From positions 148,521 to 212,520 of the forward strand of contig CASEAG010000002.1 of the NCBI GenBank assembly GCA_949285785.1: a stretch of 64,000 bases of DNA, given 5' to 3'. This DNA is from an uncultured Spirochaetales bacterium (GTDB lineage: Bacteria; Spirochaetota; Spirochaetia; Sphaerochaetales; Sphaerochaetaceae). Both the position numbers and the translations under genes were made by a program. Shown here one piece after another: positions 1 through 9,052 of this stretch (position 1 is its first letter; each line of letters opens with the position of its first letter). The notes under the pieces are model-generated. The model searched no databases, was not told the origin of the DNA, and saw nothing but the letters and a program-made list of their open reading frames with translations.

Positions 1-1575
1 ATGCGCATCAGGAACAGCATGTTCGAGAAGCTGGAGCATCTTCCGATCTCGTATTACGACCAGACCCAGCATGGTGCCACGATGTCGCTGTTCACGAACG
101 ATGCGGATACGCTTCAGCAGATGATCAGCCAGTCGCTTGTCGGCGTGCTGTCTTCGTTGCTGACGGTTGTCATGGTGTTCGTGGCGATGCTGCGCAACAG
201 CTGGAAGCTGACCATCGTCGTCGTGCTCGCCACGGCCGTGATGTTCTACATAACCGGAGTCGTTGCGAAGAAGAGCGGACGCAACTTCGTCGCCCAGCAG
301 GCCAATCTGGCCCGCGTCAACGGATTCATCGAGGAGATGATCAACGGCAGCAAGGTAGTCAAGGTCTTCTGCCACGAGGACGAGAGCGAGAAGGACTTCG
401 ACGCGATCAACGAGGACCTGTGTGCCACGATGACGAAGGCGGGAGGGTACTCCAACGTCATGGGTCCGATCACGATGAACATCGGCAACCTGCAGTACGT
501 CGTGCTGGTATTCGTCGGAAGCGCCATCTGTCTGCTGGGTGGCGGTTTCGCGGCAGGCTACACCGTCGGAATGCTGGCGGCCTTCCTCCAGCTTTCCAGG
601 AGCTTCGCCAACCCGATCAGCCAGATAAGCCAGCAGGCCAACTTCGTCCTGATGGCCCTCGCCGGTGCCGAGCGCATCTTCGAGTTCCTCGACCGGGAGA
701 ACGAGGTCGACAACGGCTACGTGACTCTCGTCAACTGCACCACGACGGAGGACGGAACCGTCACCGAGAGCGAGAAGAGGACGGGAGAGTGGGCATGGAG
801 ACATCCTCACACGGATGGCTCTCCCGTGACGTACACCCCGGTCCGGGGCGACATCGAGATGCACGAGGTCGACTTCGGCTATGTGCAGGACAAGACGGTC
901 CTTCATGACATAACCCTGTACGCCAAGCCGGGACAGAAGATCGCCTTCGTCGGTTCGACCGGTGCCGGAAAGACCACGATCACCAACCTGCTCAACCGCT
1001 TCTACGACATACAGGACGGCAAGATCCGCTTCGACGGCATCAACATCAACAAGATCCGCAAGTCGGACCTCAGACGATCTATGGGCATGATCCTCCAGGA
1101 TACCCACCTGTTCAGCGGGACAATCATGGAGAACATCCGCTTCGGAAAGCTCGACGCCACTGACGATGAGGTCATCGCCGCAGCGAAGCTCGCCAACGCC
1201 CACGACTTCATCATGATGATGCCCGACGGCTATGACACGATGATCGAGAACGATGGCGAGGGTCTGTCCCAGGGACAGCGTCAGCTGCTGTCCATCGCCC
1301 GCGCGGCGGTATGCGATCCTCCTGTGCTTGTCATGGACGAGGCGACCAGCAGCATCGATACCCATACCGAGGCGCTGGTGCAGTCGGGAATGGACCGTCT
1401 GATGGAGGGCAGGACCGTGTTCGTCATAGCCCATCGCCTGTCGACGGTGCGCAACAGCAACTGCATCATGGTCCTGGACCATGGCAGGATAATCGAGCGC
1501 GGAACCCACGACGAGCTGCTTGCACAGAAGGGTACGTACTACAAGCTATACACCGGAGCCTTCGAGCTCGAGTAG
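1..1575 (+). CDS. ABC exporter, fused membrane and ATPase domains (5' partial)
   Basis: C-terminal 524 residues of a type IV ABC half-exporter. The ATPase domain is complete: Walker A GSTGAGKTT (about 318-326), signature LSQGQRQ (422-428), Walker B with D-loop VLVMDEATSSID (442-453). The membrane part holds only about four of the usual six helices and starts inside the loop containing LPISYYD, so roughly 100 N-terminal residues lie left of the window; the first ATG is probably internal. A 50-residue insert between the membrane and ATPase parts (about 238-285, with the motif WAWRHPH) resembles that of Firmicutes-type exporters (recalled). Exporters of this type normally pair with a second half-transporter, presumably upstream. 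The substrate cannot be read from sequence. The 3' end overlaps the convergent acyltransferase gene by 30 bases. Confidence 0.93.
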   Translation: MRIRNSMFEKLEHLPISYYDQTQHGATMSLFTNDADTLQQMISQSLVGVLSSLLTVVMVFVAMLRNSWKLTIVVVLATAVMFYITGVVAKKSGRNFVAQQANLARVNGFIEEMINGSKVVKVFCHEDESEKDFDAINEDLCATMTKAGGYSNVMGPITMNIGNLQYVVLVFVGSAICLLGGGFAAGYTVGMLAAFLQLSRSFANPISQISQQANFVLMALAGAERIFEFLDRENEVDNGYVTLVNCTTTEDGTVTESEKRTGEWAWRHPHTDGSPVTYTPVRGDIEMHEVDFGYVQDKTVLHDITLYAKPGQKIAFVGSTGAGKTTITNLLNRFYDIQDGKIRFDGININKIRKSDLRRSMGMILQDTHLFSGTIMENIRFGKLDATDDEVIAAAKLANAHDFIMMMPDGYDTMIENDGEGLSQGQRQLLSIARAAVCDPPVLVMDEATSSIDTHTEALVQSGMDRLMEGRTVFVIAHRLSTVRNSNCIMVLDHGRIIERGTHDELLAQKGTYYKLYTGAFELE

Positions 1576-2382
1576 GGTGAAAGTGCCATAACCTCTTTCG
1601 ATGAAGCCACCTGAAGCCAGGTGGCTTCTCCATATCCTCTGCAACCTTGTCTTCGAGGGAAGTGCGGAGATGTCGGATGTGTCCATGGTGTCGAAGATGC
1701 GCCAGGCATCGGCATTGTCGTGGTCCTCGCTCATGGACAGAAGCCTGTAGTCCTTCGCGAAGCGCACGATCCCGCTCTCCTCACCCAGCTGCCTGTTGAC
1801 GGGGTTGAGCAGCCAGCTGTCGGTGACGAAACGGTCCAGATGGTAGAAGTCCGCCGCCTTCTGATAGCTGGCCCTGCATTCCGACTCGACCAGTCGCCCC
1901 TTGGACGGGATGTGTATGTTGATGACAGGACTTCCATCCGGTCTGAATGGTACGACTTCGGCCTCAAGCCGTCCGAAGCCAAAGCATCTCATGTCGTGAA
2001 AGCGCGTGATCCACAATGCGACGAAGGTTCCGTATGTGCCATACACCCTGAAGCACTCCTCGCACTTGACTCTCAGATCGTCGAAGGAATCGTGGAAGAT
2101 GTCGTCCGACAGTCCATGGGACCTGTACCTGCGCTCGGCTTCGTCAAGAAGATGCACAAGCAGTGCCAGATGGGCGGTGTATGGGCTGATGCCGAGCCTC
2201 CCGGATGCGATGCCCAGATCGTCCAGGACGGTCTTCCAGTCGACCTGTCCACCCGAGCGGTACACTTCGTGTGTAGAGTCCAGGATTGCACGCGGCCGCT
2301 CCCTGTGCAGCAGGAAACGCTGTGCGTCCCTGATGCATTCGACGGCATCGTCTGCGTATGGCCACCGGTTCAGGTCATACAT
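1546..2382 (-). CDS. GNAT-like acyltransferase-domain protein
   Basis: A 278-residue soluble protein with no signal peptide or membrane helix. The central HDMRCFGFGRLEAEVVPF followed by INIHIPSKGRL matches, from memory, the pattern of the NAT_N / GNAT_C-like acyltransferase proteins common in Firmicutes and some spirochetes; substrate unknown. The start codon follows a GAGG-type ribosome site and overlaps the stop of the upstream DUF4105 gene by 8 bases, so the two are translationally coupled in one transcript. Its 3' end runs 30 bases into the convergent ABC exporter gene. The family assignment is by motif only; the reading frame itself is secure. Confidence 0.7.
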   Translation of the reverse strand: MYDLNRWPYADDAVECIRDAQRFLLHRERPRAILDSTHEVYRSGGQVDWKTVLDDLGIASGRLGISPYTAHLALLVHLLDEAERRYRSHGLSDDIFHDSFDDLRVKCEECFRVYGTYGTFVALWITRFHDMRCFGFGRLEAEVVPFRPDGSPVINIHIPSKGRLVESECRASYQKAADFYHLDRFVTDSWLLNPVNRQLGEESGIVRFAKDYRLLSMSEDHDNADAWRIFDTMDTSDISALPSKTRLQRIWRSHLASGGFIERGYGTFTLLELEGSGV

Positions 2383-3622
2383 GCCGGCTCCTCTCCCTGA
2401 ACACGCTCATGGCGACATAGGTGGGAAGGAGCATGGCGTGGACATACATGTTCTCCTGTATGAACACCGTCGGGAACAGCCCCTTGAGCGTGAGGGATGC
2501 CAGAGCCAGTGTCAAAAGTATGCGGAAGACGGCCCGCGTCGCCCCGAGTCCGGTCTTCGGACGGAAGACGATGACGATGCTCTGGATGAGAGGTATCACG
2601 ACCAGAGGATTGAGCATGAGGATGTTCTCGTTGCACCAGGTCACGTCATGATCGGTGAATAGCATCATGAAGAGGAGCACGGAGGATATCGCGGTGAAGT
2701 ACAGGTAGACGAGCGCGGACAGGAGTCCGTATGCCCTCCTGTTCGTGTGGGCCAGCGAGTACAGCAGGATGGCGATGATGAGACCGACCAGCAGGCTGGT
2801 GCCGACAAGATGCATATGGCCGACCTGCCTCTCTCCTCCCTGGTATATTGTCGTCGGCTCTTCGTCGAAGTATGCCGCCACCGCGTCGATGAGGACGTCC
2901 GGCAGGAAGCATGCATCGTACAGCGTGATGTCCTCGTCTATCGAGGGGCCCTGCAGGAAGTTCAGCGTGAAGGCCACCGGCCAGCTGCGCTTCATATAAA
3001 GCGTGCTGAAGTCCCTGAACGACATTCCCGTGTCGATGGAGGATGCCCAGGCGGAGAACCCACCGCCTGTCTCGGCGTCGATGATGTCCCTGATCCGGGT
3101 GGCACAGTTGTCCAGGTAGTAGTGGTACAGGTATGTACGGTTCTCCGGCCGGGTGTTGAGGTTCACGAAGTCTATCGTTGCGGCCTTCGCGGCGTTATGG
3201 AGCGGAATGTCCAGCACCTTGACCGTCCGGTCTTCTCCAATGCCCTTGAGAATCGCCGTGTCCGCCCATGAGGATGTGACCCTGTAGTAGAGCCGCCCGA
3301 ACAGGAAGTCCGTGTAGAACGAGGGGCCGAACGAGAAGACCCCCCAGTCGTACATCACGTCGCCCTGGGGTGTCTGCACCATGAGTCCGGCATGTCCGAA
3401 CCATACATAGACCTCCTTGCCGGGATCCTGTACGACCAGGCTTATCGTGACATCGTCGAGATACGTGTCGTCGAGTCCTTCCGCGTCGGTGAAGTCGAGT
3501 AGCGAGAGAGAGGCGACGCCGTCGAAGCCGCCGTCGAGTCCTGTCCGCTCCACGGAGGCAGAGAAGATGCATGAAGCTGCACAGAATAGCAGCAGGAGTA
3601 TGCATGCGGTCCGTCGTCCCAT
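2375..3622 (-). CDS. DUF4105 (Lnb N-terminal domain) membrane protein
   Basis: A 415-residue protein with an N-terminal signal segment (RRTACILLLLFCAASCIFSA). The periplasmic DUF4105-type domain is recognised from VWFGHAGLMV, MYDWGVFSF, FGRLYYRV and the conserved YHYYLDNCATRIRD, which carries the likely active-site Asn-Cys. About five hydrophobic helices follow in the last 150 residues, so the domain is membrane-tethered at its C-terminus. DUF4105 is described as the N-terminal periplasmic domain of Lnb; its chemistry is not settled. The frame stays open upstream, but the signal peptide fixes the start at 3622. No Shine-Dalgarno precedes it; an extended -10 sits 7 bases upstream. It is coupled to the acyltransferase gene downstream. 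Confidence 0.85.
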   Translation of the reverse strand: MGRRTACILLLLFCAASCIFSASVERTGLDGGFDGVASLSLLDFTDAEGLDDTYLDDVTISLVVQDPGKEVYVWFGHAGLMVQTPQGDVMYDWGVFSFGPSFYTDFLFGRLYYRVTSSWADTAILKGIGEDRTVKVLDIPLHNAAKAATIDFVNLNTRPENRTYLYHYYLDNCATRIRDIIDAETGGGFSAWASSIDTGMSFRDFSTLYMKRSWPVAFTLNFLQGPSIDEDITLYDACFLPDVLIDAVAAYFDEEPTTIYQGGERQVGHMHLVGTSLLVGLIIAILLYSLAHTNRRAYGLLSALVYLYFTAISSVLLFMMLFTDHDVTWCNENILMLNPLVVIPLIQSIVIVFRPKTGLGATRAVFRILLTLALASLTLKGLFPTVFIQENMYVHAMLLPTYVAMSVFRERSRHV

Positions 3623-3638
3623 ATCCTGTAGGATAGCA
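3623..3638 (-). promoter_or_regulatory. Extended -10 promoter directly before DUF4105 start
   Basis: Read on the minus strand, TGC-TATCCT occupies 3638-3630 and the ATG begins at 3622, leaving 7 bases. Transcription would start at or next to the A of the ATG, giving a leaderless mRNA. No good -35 is seen, consistent with an extended -10 (TGn) promoter. The same TGCTATCCT occurs 6 bases before the permease start at 25657. Confidence 0.5.
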
Positions 3639-3938
3639 CAAAGAAGTCCTTGCTTGGAGTGGCTGTCCTGTCTGCGGGGTACTAGACACGGGCATGGCAA
3701 AGGCGATAGAGTACATCTTGCGTCTCTCCTTGGGGGAGATGTGTCCTCATGCTCTTTGACCTGGACCGCAAGGTCGGGTCTGCGTGGGATTCCATCAGGG
3801 CCGATGGAATGCAGGAGATCCGGAAAGAAGCCTTTCCCCGCTGTCCGGACGACCGGCCTTCCTCCTGGTTGGAAACGGTGAGCCCATGCGCCGGCAGAGC
3901 AGTGGAGACAAATGAAACGAAAGACAAGGAAAAATGGT
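3639..3938 (+). other. Structured 5' region upstream of rplM-rpsI
   Basis: About 300 bases between the divergent DUF4105 and rplM genes with no convincing gene. Two hairpins are visible on the plus strand: arms ATTCCATC (3789-3796) and GATGGAAT (3803-3810) with a 6-base loop, and arms GGAAAG (3822-3827) and CTTTCC (3832-3837) with loop AAGC. Such folding would suit an autoregulatory leader of the L13-S9 operon, known in other bacteria; this is inference. No convincing sigma70 promoter was found for rplM here. Confidence 0.35.
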
Positions 3939-4367
3939 ATGAAGACTATTTTTGTAAAGCCGAAGACAGTCGAGAAGAAGTGGTATCTGATCGACGCGGA
4001 AGGTAAGAATCTCGGCCGTGTCGCAGTTGCGGCTGCCAGGATTCTCAGAGGCAAGAACAAGCCTGAGTATGTTCCTCACCAGGACATGGGTGACTACGTG
4101 ATCATCATCAATGCAGCCAAGGCTACGGTGACCGGCAACAAGATGCTTGACAAGAAGTACTATCGTCACTCGATGTATCCAGGTGGACTCACGGTCGAGA
4201 CCTACGGACAGCTGATCGAGAGGAAGCCCACTTTCCCGATGGAGCACGCCGTCAAGGGCATGCTGCCTCATGGAAAGCTCGGAAGGGCTCTGTTCACGAA
4301 TCTCAAGGTCTATGCAGGAGCGGAGCATCCGCACGCTGCCCAGAAGCCGATCGCTGTTGAACTTTAA
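3939..4367 (+). CDS. rplM: 50S ribosomal protein L13
   Basis: A 142-residue protein of the usual L13 length, recognised from [20 protein letters not shown] at the N-terminus, GKNLGRVA, and MLPHGKLGR near the C-terminus. L13 binds 23S rRNA early in large-subunit assembly. The frame is open further upstream, but the family start MKTIF and a ribosome site AAGGA (3926-3930), 8 bases before the ATG, decide the start. It is followed after 11 bases by rpsI, the conserved bacterial L13-S9 operon. Confidence 0.97.
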   Translation: MKTIFVKPKTVEKKWYLIDAEGKNLGRVAVAAARILRGKNKPEYVPHQDMGDYVIIINAAKATVTGNKMLDKKYYRHSMYPGGLTVETYGQLIERKPTFPMEHAVKGMLPHGKLGRALFTNLKVYAGAEHPHAAQKPIAVEL

Positions 4368-4378
4368 GGAGAATCAAG

Positions 4379-4801
4379 ATGGCCAAGAAAGCAGTTGAGA
4401 AGAAGGAAATAGTGAATCTCGGACATGGAACCGGTCGTCGCAAGACCTCCGTTGCCCGTGTCTACCTCAGAGAGGGCAATGGAAAGATCACGGTCAACGG
4501 CAAGCCTGTCGACGAGTACTTCGTCGATGCGATCTCCGTCTACACCGTCAAGCAGCCTCTGGTGCTGACCGAGACGAGTGACAAGTACGACGTGCTGATC
4601 AACGTCGTCGGCGGTGGTATCAAGGGCCAGGCAGGTGCATGCCGCCATGGCATCGCCCGTGCACTGTGCGACGAGAACGACGAGGCATACAGGAAGATTC
4701 TCCACGATGCCGGCTTCATGACCCGCGACCCGAGAATGGTCGAGAGAAAGAAGTACGGACGCCGTGGTGCAAGACGCCGCTTCCAGTTCTCCAAGAGATA
4801 A
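4379..4801 (+). CDS. rpsI: 30S ribosomal protein S9
   Basis: A 140-residue protein with the S9 hallmarks: N-terminal [14 protein letters not shown], central [19 protein letters not shown], and the basic C-terminal tail [14 protein letters not shown] that reaches the P-site tRNA in the ribosome. A ten-residue Lys-rich N-terminal extension precedes the conserved core. The ribosome site AAGGAG (4366-4371) lies just after the rplM stop, 7 bases before the ATG. An intrinsic terminator follows at 4828-4863. Confidence 0.97.
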   Translation: MAKKAVEKKEIVNLGHGTGRRKTSVARVYLREGNGKITVNGKPVDEYFVDAISVYTVKQPLVLTETSDKYDVLINVVGGGIKGQAGACRHGIARALCDENDEAYRKILHDAGFMTRDPRMVERKKYGRRGARRRFQFSKR

Positions 4802-4827
4802 TCGCATCACGATTCATCTACATATGG

Positions 4828-4863
4828 AAAGGACCATCAGCCGATGCTGGTGGTCCTTGTTCT
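4828..4863 (+). terminator. Intrinsic terminator of rplM-rpsI
   Basis: Stem GGACCATCAGC (4831-4841) with GCTGGTGGTCC (4846-4856), one G-T pair, flanked by AAA and TTGTTCT, with a 4-base loop. It sits 27 bases after the rpsI stop. Confidence 0.85.
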
Positions 4864-4885
4864 ATTCAGATCCGGGCGGCGGTAT

Positions 4886-5365
4886 TTACTCCTGTCCGGA
4901 CGTCTCGAGCCAGTGTGACAGTATCGTGCGCACCTCAGCTCCCCCGTCGCCTCTTATTGCAATGGAACCCAGGTATTCGGCACCCTGAGGCAGACATCTC
5001 CTTACATCATCATCCGCCTTCGCGATTCCGCTTCCTCCATGCGTCAGCACGAGAGCGACCTGTCTGCCTGAAAGGAACGGCATCGAGGCGAATGTCCTGA
5101 CAGGTGGAACAATGGTGCCGAACCAGTTCGGGCTGAGAATGAACACCTTTCTGACACCTTCCAGATCCGGCAGCTCCTTCAGTTCTCTGACGATGCCCTT
5201 CTTCTCCTCGTCCATTGCACAGACCACCAGCTGCCGGTAATCGGCGGGGTAGGCCTGGCTGGTCTCGATTCTGAAGAGCGAACCTCCTGTCACATCGGCA
5301 AGGGCCTTTGCCACCTTCTCAGTGTTTCCCGAGCGTGAATAGTAGGCGATGAGAATCCTGTCCAT
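4886..5365 (-). CDS. Flavodoxin
   Basis: A 159-residue flavodoxin. The N-terminal ILIAYYSRSGNTEKVAKAL carries the FMN-phosphate loop (SRSGNTEK), followed by LSPNWFGTIVPPVRTF and THGGSG for the isoalloxazine region. It is a small cytoplasmic electron carrier that can replace ferredoxin. The frame extends 17 residues upstream, but the ATG at 5365 is preceded by a strong GAGGAGG ribosome site and begins exactly at the flavodoxin fold. It is a single gene with no operon partner. The sequence is close to the flavodoxin_4-like group associated with oxidoreductases, so a menaquinone or protoporphyrinogen role cannot be excluded. Confidence 0.88.
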   Translation of the reverse strand: MDRILIAYYSRSGNTEKVAKALADVTGGSLFRIETSQAYPADYRQLVVCAMDEEKKGIVRELKELPDLEGVRKVFILSPNWFGTIVPPVRTFASMPFLSGRQVALVLTHGGSGIAKADDDVRRCLPQGAEYLGSIAIRGDGGAEVRTILSHWLETSGQE

Positions 5366-5466
5366 GATCTTGTCCTCCTCAGCGGATAATCTGAATGATG
5401 TACCGGATTTAGGCAATATGGAAATGATATCATGCCAGAGAAGAAGATGTTTGCTGACGAGATGAT

Positions 5467-5499
5467 CCGGGAGTGATCCGGATGGCGGATCGCTCCCGG
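5467..5499. repeat. Long perfect-type hairpin after the ABC exporter operon
   Basis: Arms CCGGGAGTGATCCG (5467-5480) and CGGATCGCTCCCGG (5486-5499), 14 pairs with one G-T, around a 5-base loop. It lies 14 bases beyond the stop of the minus-strand exporter operon. It has no T-tract, so it is a Rho-independent-like or transcript-stabilising hairpin rather than a classic terminator. Confidence 0.6.
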
Positions 5500-5512
5500 T
5501 ATGATCTTCTGG

Positions 5513-7240
5513 TCAGATCCTCCACTCGCTGCTTTCCTTCTGCAAGGCAACCATATGAGAGAAGATCCCGTTCCGTTTCAGCAGTTCCTCAGAACTTCCT
5601 TCTTCTGCCACATGGCCGCCAGAGAGAACAACTATCTTGTCCGCATTCTCGACTGTTCTCATCCTGTGAGCGATTACAAGAACAGTCTTGTTCCTGATCA
5701 GCTTCGAGAGCGCCTTCTGGATCTCGGTCTCGTTTTCGGCATCCAGTGAGGCGGTTGCCTCATCGAGAAGGATTATCGGAGAGTCCTTGAGGAACGCACG
5801 TGCAATTGATATACGCTGCCTCTCTCCGCCTGAAAGCTCGCATCCGTTCTCTCCGATCATCGTGTTCCAGCCATCTGCAAGCTTCTCTACAAACGGAAGG
5901 CACTGTGCCATCTTCCCTGCTTCGATCACTTCCTCGTCTGTCGCATCCCGCCGTCCTATCCTGATGTTCTCCATGATGGTGTTGTCAAATAGAGTCACAT
6001 CCTGGAACACGATTGAATAGAGCGATAACAACGACTCCGGATCTGTATCGGTTACGTCCATGCCTCCGACTGTGATTCTCCCCGAATCAGGGTCCCAGAA
6101 GCGGGCTGCAAGCCTTGAGACTGTCGTCTTTCCACCGCCCGATGGCCCGACAAGTGCCGTCACCTCTCCCTGCCTTGCCGTGAATGTAACATTCGACAGT
6201 ACTTCCTCGTCGTTGCCATAGCCGAAGCGTACATCCTCGAATGCGATATCATAGCCTTTGTTCGTAAGCTCGGGTCTGCCTTCCTGAAGGGGATGGAAAA
6301 GAATCTCATCCATCCTCTCCACATTAGTTCTGAGCGAGATGACCGCCGCAAGGTTCTGCAATGCACTCTGAAGGGGATCGTAAAGGCGGGAAGCAATCAG
6401 AAGATACATGAATAGCGTCAGTACATCGATTTCGCCTAAGGCAAGTAGAACAGATCCTGCCAGTGCGACTGTTCCAATTCCCATCTTCAGGATGAAGGAG
6501 GCGGAGACGACGAACACAGCCGTACCGACTTCCGAGATGATCGCTCTCTTCTCAACCTTGTCTATCTTCCTGAAAAGCCCCTTGAGATACTGCTTCTCGG
6601 CATTACAGCTCTTGAGATCCCTCATAGTCTCTATGCATTCCTGGATGCCATCGGCTACTTCCATCTTCGCGTCCATCGAGCGTCTTGAGAGTCTGTACTG
6701 CACGTTTCTCGAAAGGACGACAATAAGGATGGCGACAGGAATCGGCCAGAGAGCTGCAAGTCCCATTCTCCAGTCGAAGAACATGATCGAGAGTGCCGCA
6801 ATCGTTGTAGAGATTACCGCTCCTATAAGTTCGGGAACCCAGTGCGAGAGTCCTGTTTCAAGCGTTGCGGCATCTGCCATGATCGTGCTTGTTATATCCG
6901 CAAGATCCTTCTTGCCGAAGTAGGAGAGTGGTATCTTCCTCAGCTTCTCGGCAAGGCTCACTCTTCTCACGCCGCTTTCAACGTAGGTTGAGAAATAGGT
7001 TGCCTTATAAACGCATCGGTATGAAATCATGATGAGTGCAACTGAGATAACGCATAAGACGGCATAAAGCATTCCACGTCCTGCAAGGGTATTCCTCAGC
7101 ATGTCAGCTGCGAGAAGGTCGAGAATGCTGACAGGTACGAAGAGCGTGAGATTATGCACGGCGCAGGCAATGAAGCCCTTTACCAGATCCCTTGCCCCCT
7201 TCTCGGAGAGGGCGAATGTCCTTTCCAGTCTCTTGATCAT
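5513..7240 (-). CDS. ABC half-exporter (YbtP/Q-like), second subunit
   Basis: A 575-residue fused membrane-ATPase protein with about six helices and a complete ATPase domain: Walker A GPSGGGKTT, signature LSGGERQR, Walker B and D-loop IILLDEATASLD, H-loop VIAHR. The start at 7240 shares one base with the upstream stop (TGATG) and has AAGGAGG 7 bases upstream, so it replaces an in-frame ATG at 7267. With its neighbour it should form a heterodimeric transporter. Related pairs move siderophores, heme or drugs; the substrate is not evident. Sampled base composition is lower in GC than most of the window (28 of 60 G+C at 6601-6660). Confidence 0.93.
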   Translation of the reverse strand: MIKRLERTFALSEKGARDLVKGFIACAVHNLTLFVPVSILDLLAADMLRNTLAGRGMLYAVLCVISVALIMISYRCVYKATYFSTYVESGVRRVSLAEKLRKIPLSYFGKKDLADITSTIMADAATLETGLSHWVPELIGAVISTTIAALSIMFFDWRMGLAALWPIPVAILIVVLSRNVQYRLSRRSMDAKMEVADGIQECIETMRDLKSCNAEKQYLKGLFRKIDKVEKRAIISEVGTAVFVVSASFILKMGIGTVALAGSVLLALGEIDVLTLFMYLLIASRLYDPLQSALQNLAAVISLRTNVERMDEILFHPLQEGRPELTNKGYDIAFEDVRFGYGNDEEVLSNVTFTARQGEVTALVGPSGGGKTTVSRLAARFWDPDSGRITVGGMDVTDTDPESLLSLYSIVFQDVTLFDNTIMENIRIGRRDATDEEVIEAGKMAQCLPFVEKLADGWNTMIGENGCELSGGERQRISIARAFLKDSPIILLDEATASLDAENETEIQKALSKLIRNKTVLVIAHRMRTVENADKIVVLSGGHVAEEGSSEELLKRNGIFSHMVALQKESSEWRI

Positions 7241-8997
7241 CACATCGCCTCCTTTCCAACTTTCCACTCAACGGAGCTCTGATAGTCATTCCACATCTGG
7301 CTGAAGAGCCCGTTCTTCTCCAGAAGCTCATTGAATGTACCGTTCTCTCTTATCTCGCCGTCGGACAGCACATATATCCTGTCCGCATTTGTGATTGATG
7401 AGAGGCGGTGGGCAATCATGATGACGGTGCGGCCGTCAAGCATAGATGAGAACGCCCTCTGAACCTTCACTTCGTTATCCGGATCTGCGAATGCAGTCGC
7501 CTCATCAAGTATGATCACGGGAGAGTTCTTCAGGATTGTGCGGGCAATCGCTATGCGTTGCGTCTCTCCACCTGAGAGATGGATTCCTCCGCTGCCAAGC
7601 ACTGTGTCTATGCCGTCAGGCAGTTTCTCGATGATATCCATGCATTCTGCCTTTGTGAGGGCGGCAAGCACCTCGTCATCACTCGCATCCGGCTTTGCCA
7701 GCTTCACATTGTCCTTTATCGTTCCCTTTATCAGATGGCTGTCCTGGAAGACGAAGGATACATGCTGCATGAGTCGTTCCTTTGGAATATCCCTGATATC
7801 CAGTCCACCGATCCTGATTGTTCCTTCCTGCGGATCGAAGAAGCGGGCGATGAGGGAGGCAAGCGTCGTCTTTCCTCCTCCTGAGGGGCCTACGAAGGCG
7901 ACAAGGTAGCCTGATGGGATATCAATCGAGACATCATGGACGGCATCCTTCCTGCCGTCATAGCTGAATGTCACATGATCCAGTTTCACAGAGCTGTCAG
8001 AAGGGACAAGGCCATTATGGGCATCGCTTTGCGGCTTTTCGTTCATTATGGTGTCCACTCTCATGATCGCATCATGGACAATCATCGCCTCTTCGCTTTT
8101 GAACATTATCTTCGTAAGCGTTATCGATATGACAGGCGTGATGATCACATAGAAAAGCACGTTCAGGATGATCTCCTGAGTGATTCCACCGGAAGCGAGC
8201 ATGAATGCTCCCGCTGATATGAAGGCGAACGAGCTGTTTATTGCTCCCGTGTATATGATCATCGGCCTCATAAGCTCCTTCGTGTATTCAATCACCCATT
8301 TCTCATAGCGGTCGATCGAATCCTTGAAGAGGCGGAATGAGTATATTGTCTGTCCGAATGTCTTCACGACAGGGATGCCCCTGACATACTCGACAGCCTG
8401 ATTGGACATGTCCGCAAGCGCATCCTGATACTGCTTCATCCTCTCCTGCATCCTCTCTCCAGTCATCCTCATCATGATCAGGAAGCCAAGAGCGACAGGA
8501 AGAAGGGAAAGAAGTCCGAGTCTCCAGTCGAACCATAGAAGCATTGCGATGAGTCCTATTGGTGTAGCAATCGCGGCAGCCCTGTCAGGCAACTGATGCG
8601 CAAGATATGTCTCGGTAGCCGCGCTTGAGTCGTTGATGATCTTCCTCATCTTCCCGCTCCCGAAACGGTCTTCCACGCCCAAAGGCAGGCTGATTACATG
8701 GGAAAGCATCTCCTTCCTCATGTTCGCCGCAACACGGAACGCAGCGATGTGTGAACACATCAGGGCTCCGATGTAGACAAGCATCGAGACAATCGCCAGT
8801 GCAACGGCATAAGCGCCATAGCGGGCTATCATCCCATATTCCGATGCAAGCACATCCCGGATTATCAGCCAGATGCAGATGAACGGAAGCAGAGCCAATA
8901 TCGCCGAGATCGCTGACAGCACCCACGAGAGGTACGTCAGTGCCTTATATCCGCCTGCATATCGTAGCAGTCGTCCAAGGTCTTTGTTCTTTTCCAT
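7240..8997 (-). CDS. ABC half-exporter (YbtP/Q-like), first subunit
   Basis: A 585-residue ABC protein with six helices in the first 300 residues, Walker A GPSGGGKTT, signature LSGGETQR and Walker B IILDEATAFADPDNE. The AFADP D-loop is typical of the YbtQ/IrtA-like subgroup, which handles siderophores and related compounds (recalled, not proven here). GGAGG (9001-9006 on the minus strand) supports the start. It is the first exporter gene of the tetR-ABC-ABC operon and is coupled to the second by TGATG. A TetR-type operator candidate lies 15 bases before the start. Sampled GC is low (24 of 60 at 8101-8160), which fits horizontal gain of this island. Confidence 0.93.
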   Translation of the reverse strand: MEKNKDLGRLLRYAGGYKALTYLSWVLSAISAILALLPFICIWLIIRDVLASEYGMIARYGAYAVALAIVSMLVYIGALMCSHIAAFRVAANMRKEMLSHVISLPLGVEDRFGSGKMRKIINDSSAATETYLAHQLPDRAAAIATPIGLIAMLLWFDWRLGLLSLLPVALGFLIMMRMTGERMQERMKQYQDALADMSNQAVEYVRGIPVVKTFGQTIYSFRLFKDSIDRYEKWVIEYTKELMRPMIIYTGAINSSFAFISAGAFMLASGGITQEIILNVLFYVIITPVISITLTKIMFKSEEAMIVHDAIMRVDTIMNEKPQSDAHNGLVPSDSSVKLDHVTFSYDGRKDAVHDVSIDIPSGYLVAFVGPSGGGKTTLASLIARFFDPQEGTIRIGGLDIRDIPKERLMQHVSFVFQDSHLIKGTIKDNVKLAKPDASDDEVLAALTKAECMDIIEKLPDGIDTVLGSGGIHLSGGETQRIAIARTILKNSPVIILDEATAFADPDNEVKVQRAFSSMLDGRTVIMIAHRLSSITNADRIYVLSDGEIRENGTFNELLEKNGLFSQMWNDYQSSVEWKVGKEAM

Positions 8998-9011
8998 AAA
9001 ACCTCCAAATA

Positions 9012-9029
9012 AGTTAGTCTAAGCTAACT
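9012..9029. promoter_or_regulatory. Candidate TetR operator before the ABC exporter genes
   Basis: Inverted repeat AGTTAG (9012-9017), 6-base spacer, CTAACT (9024-9029). It lies just downstream of a possible minus-strand promoter: -35 TTTAAT at 9052-9057, 16-base spacer, -10 CATAAT at 9030-9035. A repressor bound here would block transcription of both exporter genes. Confidence 0.5.
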
Positions 9030-9052
9030 ATTATGTTCAAAAAAAAGAGATA

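Noticed and set aside
3811..3837. GATCCGGAAAGAAGCC resembles the SRP RNA (4.5S) core.
   Set aside because: The tetraloop context and the AGCA bulge of domain IV are missing; only a few bases agree.
2375..4060. DUF4105 frame open to 4060, giving a 561-residue protein.
   Set aside because: The signal peptide starts at 3622 and the upstream part is Pro/Arg/Cys-rich out-of-context sequence overlapping rplM.
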